Source: Banduia mediterranea (GTDB lineage Bacteria; Pseudomonadota; Gammaproteobacteria; Nevskiales; Nevskiaceae). Taken from it: a DNA stretch of 64,000 nucleotides. The notes below the pieces were generated by a model. It had not been told where the DNA came from. It saw only the letters and a list, made by a program, of their open reading frames with translations, and searched no databases. Each line of letters opens with the position of its first letter. Positions within the stretch are counted from its first letter, which is position 1. The DNA lies in NCBI RefSeq assembly GCF_031846245.1, contig NZ_JAVRIC010000013.1, positions 40,563 through 104,562 of the forward strand, read 5' to 3'. This document shows positions 1-9,438 of this stretch, one piece after another. The position numbers were made by a program, and so were the translations under genes.

Positions 1-875
1 CATTCCGGCGGCGCCCACAGATGCTTGGTGCGCAGCCACAGCGGACCGGGCCGCGCGACGTCGCGGAACAGATCGATCCACTCGTGGAACATCATGCGGA
101 TCGGATTGCGTGTTTTGAGCTGACGGGTAATGCCATAGTCGCAGGGATCGGCCGGGTCTTCCGGCACGAAGCTGCCGAACAGCCGGTCCCAGATCACCAG
201 CACGCCGGCGTAGTTGCGATCGATGTACTGCGGATTGCGCGCGTGGTGCACGCGATGGTGCGAGGGCGTGTTGAACAGCCACTCCAGTGGCCGTGGCAGC
301 TTGTTCACGGCTTCGGTATGCACGAAGAACTGGTAGGCCAGATTGACCGCCACGCACAGCACGATGTGCTCCGGCTTGAAGCCGATCCAGGCCAGCGGCA
401 GCCAGAACACCCACATTCCGGAAATCGGGTAGGTCAGGCTCTGACGGAAGGCGGTCGACAGGTTCAGTGATTCCTGCGAGTGATGCACCACATGCGAGGC
501 CCACATCCAGCGGATGCGATGGCTGGCGCGGTGAAACCAGTAATAAAGGAAATCCTGCAGCACATAGAGCAGGATCACGCTCGCCAGGTTGAACGGAATC
601 TCGAACAGGCGGTGCCGCCAGACGGCGTAGAACAGGCCCAGCAGCAGACTCCAGGCAAACGCATCGCTGGCTTGGTGGGACAATGCCAGCACGGCGTTGT
701 TGAAGCTGTCGCGCCACACGTAGACATTGCGCCCGCGGCGGCGCCACCAGACAAACTCCAGCACGATCGTCGCCAGGAACACCGGCGCCAACAGCAGCAG
801 AAACCATTGTTCGAAATGGACCGTCGCCAACCACTCGCTGAGTGGTTGCGGCAGTCGCGCAGTCAGAAAATCCAT
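1..875 (-). CDS. Sterol desaturase / fatty acid hydroxylase family protein, cut by window edge
   Basis: Integral-membrane di-iron oxygenase of the fatty acid hydroxylase superfamily; members hydroxylate or desaturate lipids or sterols, but the substrate cannot be told here. The 291 visible codons begin at the ATG at 873-875, preceded by a good ribosome site (GGAG). Hydrophobic stretches lie around residues 24-44, 65-85 and 95-115. The histidine clusters expected for the di-iron site are present: HRASH (115-119), HVVHH (128-132) and HHRVHH (206-211), followed by the family NYAG and WDRLFGSF signatures (221-236). The C-terminus lies beyond the window. It is divergent from the AraC-type regulator with a 91-bp gap, so that regulator may control it. 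Family assignment is firm; specific function is open. Confidence 0.92.
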   Translation of the reverse strand, partial: MDFLTARLPQPLSEWLATVHFEQWFLLLLAPVFLATIVLEFVWWRRRGRNVYVWRDSFNNAVLALSHQASDAFAWSLLLGLFYAVWRHRLFEIPFNLASVILLYVLQDFLYYWFHRASHRIRWMWASHVVHHSQESLNLSTAFRQSLTYPISGMWVFWLPLAWIGFKPEHIVLCVAVNLAYQFFVHTEAVNKLPRPLEWLFNTPSHHRVHHARNPQYIDRNYAGVLVIWDRLFGSFVPEDPADPCDYGITRQLKTRNPIRMMFHEWIDLFRDVARPGPLWLRTKHLWAPPE

Positions 876-966
876 CCCCGTTTCTCCTGCGGGCGAGTTC
901 GTGATTGTCCGCCATGTCGGGCACCGGGTCTTGACGCCAAGCCGATTTCGTTTGACAAATCACGTC

Positions 967-1977
967 ATGAACGACCTTGCTCCCCACTATCGGGCCCAGG
1001 TTTCGCCGCTGTACGCACGCTCGCTGCTGGACTACCTGCGCGAGCACGAGTTCGATCCTGCCAAGCTGTTCGACGCGCGCCAGCTGGCGGCCGTCGAGGA
1101 CACCGATGCCCGCGCCCGCATGCCGCTGGCCGATTGGGTGCGCATGTTCGAGCGTGCCATCGCCGTCACCGGCGATCCGGATCTGGCCCTGCGCGTGGGC
1201 GCGGCGATCAAACCGCGCCACTACGGCTTGCTGGGCTATGTGGCGATGAGCTGCGCCACGCTGTCCGAGGCGATCGATCGCCTGGAACACTACGAGAAGA
1301 TCGTCGGCGAGGTCAGCGAAACCCGCTTGGTCCTTCGCGGCGAGTCGGCGGAGCTGCATTGGCGCGCGCCGTTCGACGCGCATCCGCCGCCGGTGCTGGC
1401 GCAATCCTCGCTGGCCGGCTGGGTCAACTACGCGCGCTGGCTGCTCGGCCGCGAACACCTGTCCTGCGAAGTCCTGTTCGCCGACCCGCCGCCGCCGAAT
1501 CCACAGGGACATCGCGAAATCCTGCGCTGCGAACCGGTGTTCGGCGCCGCCTTCACCGGGCTGCGCTTTCCGGCCGACTGGCTGCAACTGCCGATCGTGC
1601 AGGCCGACGCGGAACTCAATGCGCTGATGGATGCACAGGCGCGCGCACTGCTGTCCGAAATCGCGCACGAACCGGAGCCGCTGCCCGCCCTGCGCCATGT
1701 CATCTCACGCGGTCTGGCCGCCGGCCGCACCACACTGCGTGACAATGCGCGGCCCCTGGGCCTGAGCCCACGCACCTTGCAGCGCCGCCTCGATGAACTC
1801 GGCATCCGCTATCAAAGCGTGCTGGATGACGTGCGCCGCCGCCACGCCGAGCGCTACCTGACGGACCCGAAGAAGTCCCTGGCGGAGATCGCCTACCTGC
1901 TGGGCTATTCCGAGCAAAGCGCGTTCACGCGCGCGTACCGGCGCTGGACCGGAATGGCACCGAGTCGAGCGCGCTGA
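967..1977 (+). CDS. AraC-family transcriptional regulator
   Basis: DNA-binding regulator of 336 residues. The N-terminal two thirds resemble the arabinose-binding-like domain of OruR/ArgR-type AraC proteins (GLLGYVAMSCATL near residue 90 is typical). The C-terminal about 90 residues carry two helix-turn-helix units, LGLSPRTLQRRL and SLAEIAYLLGYSEQSAF, with the usual RRWTG ending. I chose the ATG at 967 because the domain starts there; the frame is open further upstream only because it overlaps the divergent desaturase gene antisense. The neighbouring divergent lipid-oxygenase gene is the obvious candidate target. The effector is unknown. Confidence 0.93.
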   Translation: MNDLAPHYRAQVSPLYARSLLDYLREHEFDPAKLFDARQLAAVEDTDARARMPLADWVRMFERAIAVTGDPDLALRVGAAIKPRHYGLLGYVAMSCATLSEAIDRLEHYEKIVGEVSETRLVLRGESAELHWRAPFDAHPPPVLAQSSLAGWVNYARWLLGREHLSCEVLFADPPPPNPQGHREILRCEPVFGAAFTGLRFPADWLQLPIVQADAELNALMDAQARALLSEIAHEPEPLPALRHVISRGLAAGRTTLRDNARPLGLSPRTLQRRLDELGIRYQSVLDDVRRRHAERYLTDPKKSLAEIAYLLGYSEQSAFTRAYRRWTGMAPSRAR

Positions 1978-2030
1978 TTTCTCCGGGGCCTGGACTCGCT
2001 TTATCTCGCGCAAAGGGAGAAAGCAATACC

Positions 2031-2070
2031 CCGCAGGATGAATCTCCTGCGGCATGCCCGTTCCCCTGCC
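2031..2070. repeat. Short copy of dispersed intergenic repeat C
   Basis: This stretch shares the core ATGAATC..CTGCGGCATG..CGTTCCCC with intergenic copies at 26737-26795 and 63929-64000. A small hairpin GCAGGA-tgaatc-TCCTGC is visible. The left arm seen in the other two copies is missing here, so this copy is truncated or diverged. Confidence 0.6.
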
Positions 2071-2136
2071 CGCCTGTTCGCTTTGAGTCGCTTTTAGCTT
2101 CGCGGCTTTGTGCGAGACCAAAAGCTGCCGCCGCGC

Positions 2137-2430
2137 TCAATCGTCCCCAAGCGCCTTCGGCCAACCGTCATGCAGCAGCCGCGACAGTGCGCGATCGGCG
2201 AGCAGGCGCCCTTCGCTCTGGCAACGCGCGCAGTAATTGGCAATTGGCCTCGTTGCTGGCATAGACCGCCCTCGAGCCCAGCAACAGGCGTTTTCCGAAG
2301 CGTCCGGTGCGGATCAGTTGGCGACCGGCGAAGGTCTCCGGCTGGGGTTCGACGGTGCGCAGCACGAACGGGCCACCCAGACGCAGGCCCGTCAGACCGG
2401 GCTGACGCTGGACCCGCTGGCGGGGTCGAG
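2137..2430 (-). pseudogene. Remnant of an Fpg/Nei-family DNA glycosylase
   Basis: Reading the minus strand, a frame entering at about 2430 gives GLRLGGPFVLRTVEPQP and then [21 protein letters not shown], typical of the N-terminal domain of one subgroup of Fpg/Nei glycosylases (base-excision repair). It then jumps to VYASNEAN and, after a frame change, [21 protein letters not shown], the zinc-finger C-terminus of the same family, ending at the TGA at 2137-2139. The frame change coincides with a 7-bp tandem duplication (GCCAATT twice) between EAN and YC. The initiating residues and the whole middle of the protein, about 150-200 residues in the family, are absent. The 5' part overlaps the end of the cyclic-nucleotide-binding gene. 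Recognition is from motif memory; a non-functional relic seems clear. Confidence 0.72.
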
Positions 2431-3129
2431 TTCGACATCCTCACCCACCGGCTCCGGATGGCGATCCGAACCGATGTCGGCCGCTGTTGCGTTCACCGGA
2501 GCGGCACGCTTGAGTTTTTCCACCAGATCGAGCCCGAGCACGCTTTGCAGCTTGATCCACAGCGCAGGTCGCGAGCTGCGCAGGCCAGCCAGCTGTTCGG
2601 CGGACCAGCTGCGCACATCAACAGCACCGATCGCGTCCACATCCGCCGAGGTGGACTGCCCGGTAAGCAGACTCATTTCGGCGACGAAACTGCCCTGGGG
2701 CAGTCGCGCCAGTTCCAGACCCTGGCGTGACACGCGCGCCTGCCCCGATACCAGGAACAGCAGAGCGTGCGGATGCACACCGGCCGGCACCAGCCGCGCG
2801 TCGCGAACCTGGTCGGGGCCGCCCATCGCCCAGAAGCGCAGGAATTCGCGTGGCGTCATCGCTGAAAAATGGCGGGCATGGATCGCTTGCAGTTCCGCCG
2901 GCAGCGCGGCGGCCTGCCGCTCGCGCAGGATCAACAGCGCCCAGATCGCATTGATGACCACGAAGGCGGCGTTCCAGCACGCCATGCCGACCAGATCCTG
3001 GCCCCAGGCATAGGCGCAGATACTGCCCTGCGCCAGAACCAGGATCGAACGCAGCCACAATACGTCGCGCGCCAGCAAGGCGATCAGCATGAATACGTAG
3101 CCGAGATGAACCCAGTATTCGCTCACCAC
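2392..3129 (-). CDS. Popeye-like membrane protein with cyclic-nucleotide-binding-type domain
   Basis: A 245-residue protein with about three N-terminal transmembrane segments (roughly residues 8-25, 28-48 and 52-70), a linker containing MTPREFLRFWAMG (about 90-102), then a cupin-like cNMP-binding fold (HALLFLVSGQARVSRQG, LPQGSFVAEMSLLTG; about 120-160). This order is that of Popeye-domain proteins, which bind cyclic nucleotides in animals and have uncharacterised bacterial relatives. The start is one of two adjacent GTG codons at 3124-3129, after a G-rich ribosome site. The C-terminal tail runs into the relic glycosylase. Ligand and partner are unknown. Confidence 0.8.
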   Translation of the reverse strand: MVSEYWVHLGYVFMLIALLARDVLWLRSILVLAQGSICAYAWGQDLVGMACWNAAFVVINAIWALLILRERQAAALPAELQAIHARHFSAMTPREFLRFWAMGGPDQVRDARLVPAGVHPHALLFLVSGQARVSRQGLELARLPQGSFVAEMSLLTGQSTSADVDAIGAVDVRSWSAEQLAGLRSSRPALWIKLQSVLGLDLVEKLKRAAPVNATAADIGSDRHPEPVGEDVELDPASGSSVSPV

Positions 3130-3576
3130 ATCGCCCCCGGGCGCCGTTGGCAGGAGTCTGTGCGGCCCGTCGCCGCACTCGCGTCGGCTAAGCTAGCACA
3201 GCACCGCATCCCTTCGGTGCGGCCGAATGTGACAGCCATCCGTTTACCTGAGCTTTCGGCGCTAAGCTCCGGGTATCCAAGGGAATACCCGGCATACACA
3301 CAGAAGCTGTGGATAAGTTTGTTAGGAACTTCTGCACGCGGGCCTTCAAGGGCGGAAATCAGGGCATTTTTGGGCTGGCGATCATTTTGTAACCACTCCG
3401 ACATATTTATTTTAATTCATATACTTGCACGAACTTATCTGACTTTCAGAAGGGCCGCCGCTGATTTATGCACCGCGCACCCCAGCAGCTCGCAGCGCTG
3501 TGCATAAACAGCAAGCCCGCCCCGTTTCGGGGCATGCACCGGAAATCCACGTGAATTGAAGAAGCTACGACGCCCA
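3130..3576. other. Gene-free leader region with two stem-loops upstream of thiD
   Basis: I see no convincing gene in this 447-bp gap. It has an AT-rich patch at 3395-3430 that may hold promoters. Two hairpins follow: a 44-nt one at 3465-3508 with perfect 9-bp arms TTTATGCAC/GTGCATAAA extended by an inner GCGC/GCGC pair, and a short one at 3519-3533 (GCCCCG-ttt-CGGGGC). The conserved blocks of a TPP riboswitch are not visible, so the hairpins are unexplained. Confidence 0.55.
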
Positions 3577-4371
3577 ATGAAATATCCCGCGCGCTTGTTG
3601 TGCATTTCGGGGCACGATCCCAGCGGCGGCGCCGGCATTCAGGCCGACATCGAAGCCTGCGGCGCGATGGGCGCGCACCCGCTGTCGGTGCTGAGCAGCC
3701 TCACCGTGCAGGACAGCGCCGAGGTCTACGCCGTGCAGGCCGTCTCCCTGGACTGGTTGGCGCAACAGATCGAACGCGTCTGCGCCGACTGTCCGCCGCA
3801 GGCGATCAAGGTGGGCCTGGTCGGTTCGCCCGAACAGGCCGTACTCATCGCCCGGCTGATTCTCGGGCGGGGCGTACCGGCGGTGGTCGATCCGGTGCTG
3901 CGCGCCGGCGGTGGCGGCGTGCTGGCGCAGGACGAAACGGCACAGGCCCTGCGCCGCGAATTGCTGCCGGCCGCGACGCTGATCACCCCGAACGCATCCG
4001 AAGCGCGCGCGCTGACCGGCCTGGCCGACGCAGACGCGGCTGGCGCGGCGCTGGTGGCCGACGGCTGCGCCAATGTGCTGGTCACCGGCGGCGACGAAGC
4101 CGGCGAGACCGTGATCAACACCTGGCATCGTCGCGACGGCGCGCCGCAGCGTTTCGAATGGCCGCGCGAACCGGTGGGCTTCCACGGTGCCGGCTGCACC
4201 CTGGCCTCGGCCATCGCCGCGCGGCTGGCGCAAGGTGATGTGCTGGAGCAGGCGCTAGTGCGCGCGCAGCGCTTCGTACAGGGCGCCCTCGCCGCACGAT
4301 TGGTCATCGGCAGCGGTCGCGCGATTCCGAACCGTTGGCACGGCGCACGTCGAGGACGTCCGCGCGCCTGA
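3577..4371 (+). CDS. thiD: Hydroxymethylpyrimidine/phosphomethylpyrimidine kinase
   Basis: Cytosolic enzyme of thiamine synthesis that phosphorylates HMP to HMP-P and HMP-PP, supplying the pyrimidine for ThiE. The 264-residue length is normal. The family start SGHDPSGGAGIQAD, the KVGL segment, VVDPVL, and the anion-hole/catalytic motif FHGAGCTLASAIA near residue 210 are all present. I preferred ATG 3577 over an in-frame TTG at 3556 because it lies just before the conserved core. It is followed 115 bp later by thiE, so the two probably work in series. The C-terminus is Arg-rich and a little longer than usual. Confidence 0.95.
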   Translation: MKYPARLLCISGHDPSGGAGIQADIEACGAMGAHPLSVLSSLTVQDSAEVYAVQAVSLDWLAQQIERVCADCPPQAIKVGLVGSPEQAVLIARLILGRGVPAVVDPVLRAGGGGVLAQDETAQALRRELLPAATLITPNASEARALTGLADADAAGAALVADGCANVLVTGGDEAGETVINTWHRRDGAPQRFEWPREPVGFHGAGCTLASAIAARLAQGDVLEQALVRAQRFVQGALAARLVIGSGRAIPNRWHGARRGRPRA

Positions 4372-4377
4372 TCGGCC

Positions 4378-4453
4378 AGCAGTCCGTCGGACTCTGGACG
4401 ATCGACTGCGGCTTCGGCCCATCGCTACGGCCCCCTAGGCCCGACAGACTGCT
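4378..4453. repeat. Inverted repeat in the thiD-thiE gap
   Basis: Arms 4378-4390 (AGCAGTCCGTCGG) and 4441-4453 (CCGACAGACTGCT) pair over 13 bp with one mismatch, enclosing about 50 nt. A smaller perfect palindrome AGTCCG-t-CGGACT lies at 4381-4393. There is no U-tract, so this is not a classical terminator; it could be an attenuating or processing structure between the two thiamine genes. Confidence 0.5.
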
Positions 4454-4486
4454 AGGCTGTGCACCCGTTTCCCGGCATTGCCTCCC

Positions 4487-5112
4487 ATGTCCCTGTCAGG
4501 CCTGTACGCAGTCACCTCCGAGGCGGTCTGCGAAGACCCGCAGCGGCTGGTTTCGGCGGTGGCCGCCGCGCTCGCCGGTGGCGCCCGCCTGATCCAGTAT
4601 CGCGACAAGCGCGCCAGCACCGATCAGCGTGAGGAACGCGCCAAGCGTTTGCGGCGCCTGTGCCACGAGGCCGGCGCCGCGCTGATCATCAATGACGACA
4701 CCGAGCTGGCCCTGCGCAGCGGCGCCGATGGCGTACACCTGGGCGCCAGCGACGGCGCGATCCGCAATGCGCGCCTGCGCCTAGGCCCACGCGCAATCAT
4801 CGGTCGCAGTTGCTCGGGCAGTCTGGAGCGCGCCCAGGCGGCGGCCGCCGAAGGCGCCAGCTATGTGGCGTTCGGCCGCTTCTTTGCATCCAGGACCAAA
4901 CCGGACGCACCGCCCGCATCGCTGGAACTGCTGGACGCCGCCCGCGCCGCACTGGCGCTGCCGATCTGTGTCATCGGCGGCCTCACGGCCGATAATGCCG
5001 GCCCGCTGCGCGCACGCGGCGCCGATCTGATCGCGGCAGTCGACGGCGTGTTCGCGGCGCCTGACATCGAGGCCGCCGCGCGCGCTTATCTGAAACTCTT
5101 CAAGGATCCGAC

Positions 5113-5116
<4 letters not shown>
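4487..5116 (+). CDS. thiE: Thiamine phosphate synthase
   Basis: Joins HMP-PP and hydroxyethylthiazole phosphate to make thiamine monophosphate. The 209-residue TIM-barrel protein shows the expected QYRDK, INDD, GVHLG and IGRSCS motifs, then [12 protein letters not shown] and ICVIGGL. The ATG at 4487 is used; an in-frame TTG three codons earlier is less likely. Its stop overlaps the hemL start by 4 bp (ATGA), indicating translational coupling. It sits downstream of thiD, so the pyrimidine branch and coupling step of thiamine synthesis are together; no thiazole-branch genes are in the window. Confidence 0.95.
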
Positions 5117-6393
<1,277 letters not shown>

Positions 6394-6400
6394 ACCGGCC

Positions 6401-8446
6401 TTGTTCGACTGGGTTCAGCCACTGCTGGACTGGGTCGCGCAGCACCCGTCGTGGGCGCTGCTGATCATCGTCGCGGTGTCGTTCGCCGACGCCCTGTTCC
6501 TGCTTGGCTTCCTGTTTCCGAGCCCGGTGATCCTGTTCGGCGCGGGCGCGCTGATCGCGCTCAATGCCCTGGATCTGTGGCCGGCGCTGGTTTGCGCGGC
6601 GATCGGCGCGATGCTCGGCGATCTGCTGAACTTCGCCATCGGCGCGCGTTACGGAAAGCGCATCCTGAGCACGAATTTTGCCGAGCGGTATCGCGAGTCG
6701 ATCGGCTCGACGCGCCGCCTTTTCTACCGTCACGGCGCCAAGGGCATCATCCTGGGCCGTCTGATCGGGCTGATCCGTCCGCTGGTACCGGCCGTAGCCG
6801 CGGCCTCCGGTATGCGTCTGCTGACGTTCATGCTGTGGGATGTCGTGGCCTGCTTCGTCTGGGCCATCGCCTTCACGTTTCCGGGCATCGCCGTCGGCGC
6901 CTCGCTGCATCTGGCGGCGGAGATCGCGACGCGCTTCGCGCTGCTGCTGGCGTTCGCCTTCGCGCTGGTGTGGATGCTGCTGTTCCTGACGCGGATCGTG
7001 GCGCGATACGCACAGCACCATGCCGAAGTCTGGGTGGTGTGGCTGCTGCGCTGGAGCGGCCGGCACCGCCGCCTCGGCCGCCTCGGTGCCTGGCTGGCCG
7101 ATCCCGACCAGCCTGAAACGCCGGCACTGCTGATCCTGGCCGGGCTGTTCCTGATCGCCGGCTGGCTCGGTCTCGGACTGATCTGGCTGCTGCTGCGCGG
7201 CCACCCGCAGCCGATCGACGCGATCGTCTACCAGACGCTGTCGGACCTGCATGCGCCCTGGGGCCGCATCGCCGCCTCGTGGATCACGGTGCTGGGCGAT
7301 GTGCCGGTGATGCTGGTCTGCGCCGCCGCCGCCTTTCTGGCGCTGCTGTGGCTGCGCCAGGGTCGCGCCGCCGCCCATCTGGCGGCCGGCGTGGCCTTCG
7401 GTGCGGTGATCGCGCTTGGCCTCTACGCCGGCGTACAGATCGCCGAACCGGCGCAGTTCTATGGGGAAGGCGCCGCGCACAGTCGCTTTCTCGGCAGCGA
7501 TCTGATCCTGACCACGGTGGTCTACGGCCTGATTCCGGTGCTGCTGTCGGTCGGCCGCAGCGACCGCACCCGCACGCGCTACTACGGTATCGCGGTGACG
7601 ATGGTCGGCCTGATCACGGCCAGCCAGCTGTATCTCGGCCTGCAATGGTTCTCGACGGCGGCGTTCGCGGTGGCGATCGGCCTGCTGTGGACGCTGGTGC
7701 TGGCGGTGGGGTATCGCCGCCACAACGCGCGCCGGGTGCCGGGGCGGCGCTTCTTCATGCCGGTGTTCGTGAGCTTCGTGGTGGCGGTGGTACTGTTCGC
7801 GCCGCTGCGCGCGCATGCGCCAGGTCTGCCGGGCCTGCCGCAGCAGCAGATGAGCGCCCAGCACTGGTTGCGCGGCGGCTTCGGCGAACTGCCGGCCTAC
7901 CGCGGCGACATCGCCAACCATCACAGCCAGCCGCTGAACCTGCAATGGCGAGGCCAGCTTGGCGACATCCGCAGCGCCCTGCTGGCCGCAGACTGGCGTG
8001 AACCGGTGCATCTGACGCCGGTCACCGCGTTGCGCATGCTGGCTTCGGAAACGCTGCTGTCGGATTTGCCGGTGCTGCCGCAGATTCACAACGGCCGTCA
8101 CCCCGATCTGGTACTGACACGCGTCCGCGAGCACGATCCGCAGCAGACGCCGCGCGAAGCGGTGCTGCGCCTGTGGGCCAGCGGCTGGAGCGCGGATGGC
8201 CTGCCGCTGTGGGTCGGCGGCGTGACCACGCAATCGGCCGCGACACTCGTCTATCTGCTGCAAGTCCCGGTAACCTTGCAGAACCACGACTTGCCGCTGC
8301 TGGCCCTGCAGGCGCCGCCGGGCTTCGCCGAAACCCTGGTGGTCCATCCCGCCTACGAACGCGATCCGGGACGCTGGAGCGGCACGGTGCGTCTGCTGTA
8401 CCCGGCTCCGCAGACAGATGGGGACGACGAAAATGATACGAATTGA
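6401..8446 (+). CDS. DedA/VTT-family membrane protein with C-terminal LssY domain
   Basis: A 681-residue polytopic protein. Residues about 10-170 are a SNARE-associated/VTT (DedA) domain (LFPSPVILFGAGALIA, GAMLGDLLNFAIGARYGKR, RHGAKGIILGRLIGLIRPLVP). The middle has six or so hydrophobic helices at the position of a PAP2-type phosphatase region, although I do not see the full PAP2 catalytic motifs. The soluble C-terminus (about 500-680; HWLRGGFGELPAYRGDI, PVHLTPVTALRML, LPVLPQIHNGRHPDLVLT) matches the LssY C-terminal domain. Such fusions are thought to act in envelope lipid turnover or flipping. The start is uncertain: TTG 6401 avoids hemL, whereas ATG 6329 would overlap it. Confidence 0.82.
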   Translation: MFDWVQPLLDWVAQHPSWALLIIVAVSFADALFLLGFLFPSPVILFGAGALIALNALDLWPALVCAAIGAMLGDLLNFAIGARYGKRILSTNFAERYRESIGSTRRLFYRHGAKGIILGRLIGLIRPLVPAVAAASGMRLLTFMLWDVVACFVWAIAFTFPGIAVGASLHLAAEIATRFALLLAFAFALVWMLLFLTRIVARYAQHHAEVWVVWLLRWSGRHRRLGRLGAWLADPDQPETPALLILAGLFLIAGWLGLGLIWLLLRGHPQPIDAIVYQTLSDLHAPWGRIAASWITVLGDVPVMLVCAAAAFLALLWLRQGRAAAHLAAGVAFGAVIALGLYAGVQIAEPAQFYGEGAAHSRFLGSDLILTTVVYGLIPVLLSVGRSDRTRTRYYGIAVTMVGLITASQLYLGLQWFSTAAFAVAIGLLWTLVLAVGYRRHNARRVPGRRFFMPVFVSFVVAVVLFAPLRAHAPGLPGLPQQQMSAQHWLRGGFGELPAYRGDIANHHSQPLNLQWRGQLGDIRSALLAADWREPVHLTPVTALRMLASETLLSDLPVLPQIHNGRHPDLVLTRVREHDPQQTPREAVLRLWASGWSADGLPLWVGGVTTQSAATLVYLLQVPVTLQNHDLPLLALQAPPGFAETLVVHPAYERDPGRWSGTVRLLYPAPQTDGDDENDTN

Positions 8447-8473
8447 CTCGGAACGACCCGAAAATGACTTCAA

Positions 8474-9403
8474 ATGAGTGATTCCAGCGTCATCTCGAAA
8501 ATGCGCGCACGCCTCAACCGCGGCGACTCCTGGCTGAGCTACGACCTCGGCCGTATGTTCACCAGCGACAAGCTCGACGCCGACGCCATCGAAGAAATCG
8601 AAACGCGCCTGCTCACCGCGGACGCGGGCGTCGAGGCCACCACCTGGCTGTGCGAACGGCTATCGGCGGACATCGGTGCCAGCCGCATCCGCAACGAGGC
8701 GCAGCTGCGCGCGCGGCTCAAGTCGCTGATCGTGGAATGGCTGGCGCCGGTCTCGCAGCCGCTGGAAATTCCGGAATTCATCAAGCCGTACATCCTGTTC
8801 GTGGCCGGCGTGAACGGCGTCGGCAAGACCACCACGATCGGCAAGCTGGCACGGCACTACAAGAACCAGGGACAGTCCGTGGTGCTGGCGGCCGGAGACA
8901 CCTTTCGCGCCGCCGCCACGCAGCAGCTCAAGTCCTGGGCCGACCGCGTCGAGGTGCCGATCGTCGCCCAGGGTGAGGGTGCGGATGCCGCCTCGGTGAT
9001 CTATGACGCGGTGGAAGCGGCCAAACGGCGCGGATCGGATCTGGTGATCGTCGACACCGCCGGGCGTCTGCACACGCAGGGCCATCTGATGGACGAACTG
9101 CGCAAGATCAAGCGCGTGGTGCAGAAGCACGACCCCTACGCGCCGCACGAGGTCATGCTGGTGGTGGACGCCACCACCGGCGGCAACGCGCTGGTGCAGG
9201 CGGTGCAGTTCCACGAGGCGATCGGTCTGACCGGCCTGACGCTGACCAAGCTCGATGGCACCGCCAAGGGCGGTATCGTGCTGGCGATCGCCAAGCGCCT
9301 GTCGGTGCCGATCCGCTTCATCGGAATCGGCGAAGGCGTGGACGATCTGGTGCCGTTCGACGCCGAGGCTTTCGCCGAGGCGCTGGTCGGCGACACCGAC
9401 TGA
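8474..9403 (+). CDS. ftsY: Signal recognition particle receptor FtsY
   Basis: SRP GTPase that docks ribosome-nascent-chain complexes at the membrane. The 309-residue form has N and G domains but lacks the long acidic A domain of E. coli FtsY. GTPase motifs are G1 GVNGVGKTT (112-120), GDTFRAAA (141-148), DTAGRLH (194-200) and TKLDGTAKGG (258-267), with a GIGEGVDDLVPF closing motif. It heads the conserved ftsY-ftsE-ftsX-rpoH order. Confidence 0.97.
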   Translation: MSDSSVISKMRARLNRGDSWLSYDLGRMFTSDKLDADAIEEIETRLLTADAGVEATTWLCERLSADIGASRIRNEAQLRARLKSLIVEWLAPVSQPLEIPEFIKPYILFVAGVNGVGKTTTIGKLARHYKNQGQSVVLAAGDTFRAAATQQLKSWADRVEVPIVAQGEGADAASVIYDAVEAAKRRGSDLVIVDTAGRLHTQGHLMDELRKIKRVVQKHDPYAPHEVMLVVDATTGGNALVQAVQFHEAIGLTGLTLTKLDGTAKGGIVLAIAKRLSVPIRFIGIGEGVDDLVPFDAEAFAEALVGDTD

Positions 9404-9438
9404 GCCGCCCGCGACACTTTGGCAAAGGACGCCCGCGC

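Noticed and set aside
3123..3404. A 93-codon minus-strand frame before the Popeye-like gene
   Set aside because: No ribosome site, no family resemblance, and it covers the probable promoter region.
3130..3576. TPP riboswitch before thiD
   Set aside because: None of the conserved CTGAGA / ACCTGATC-type blocks are seen.
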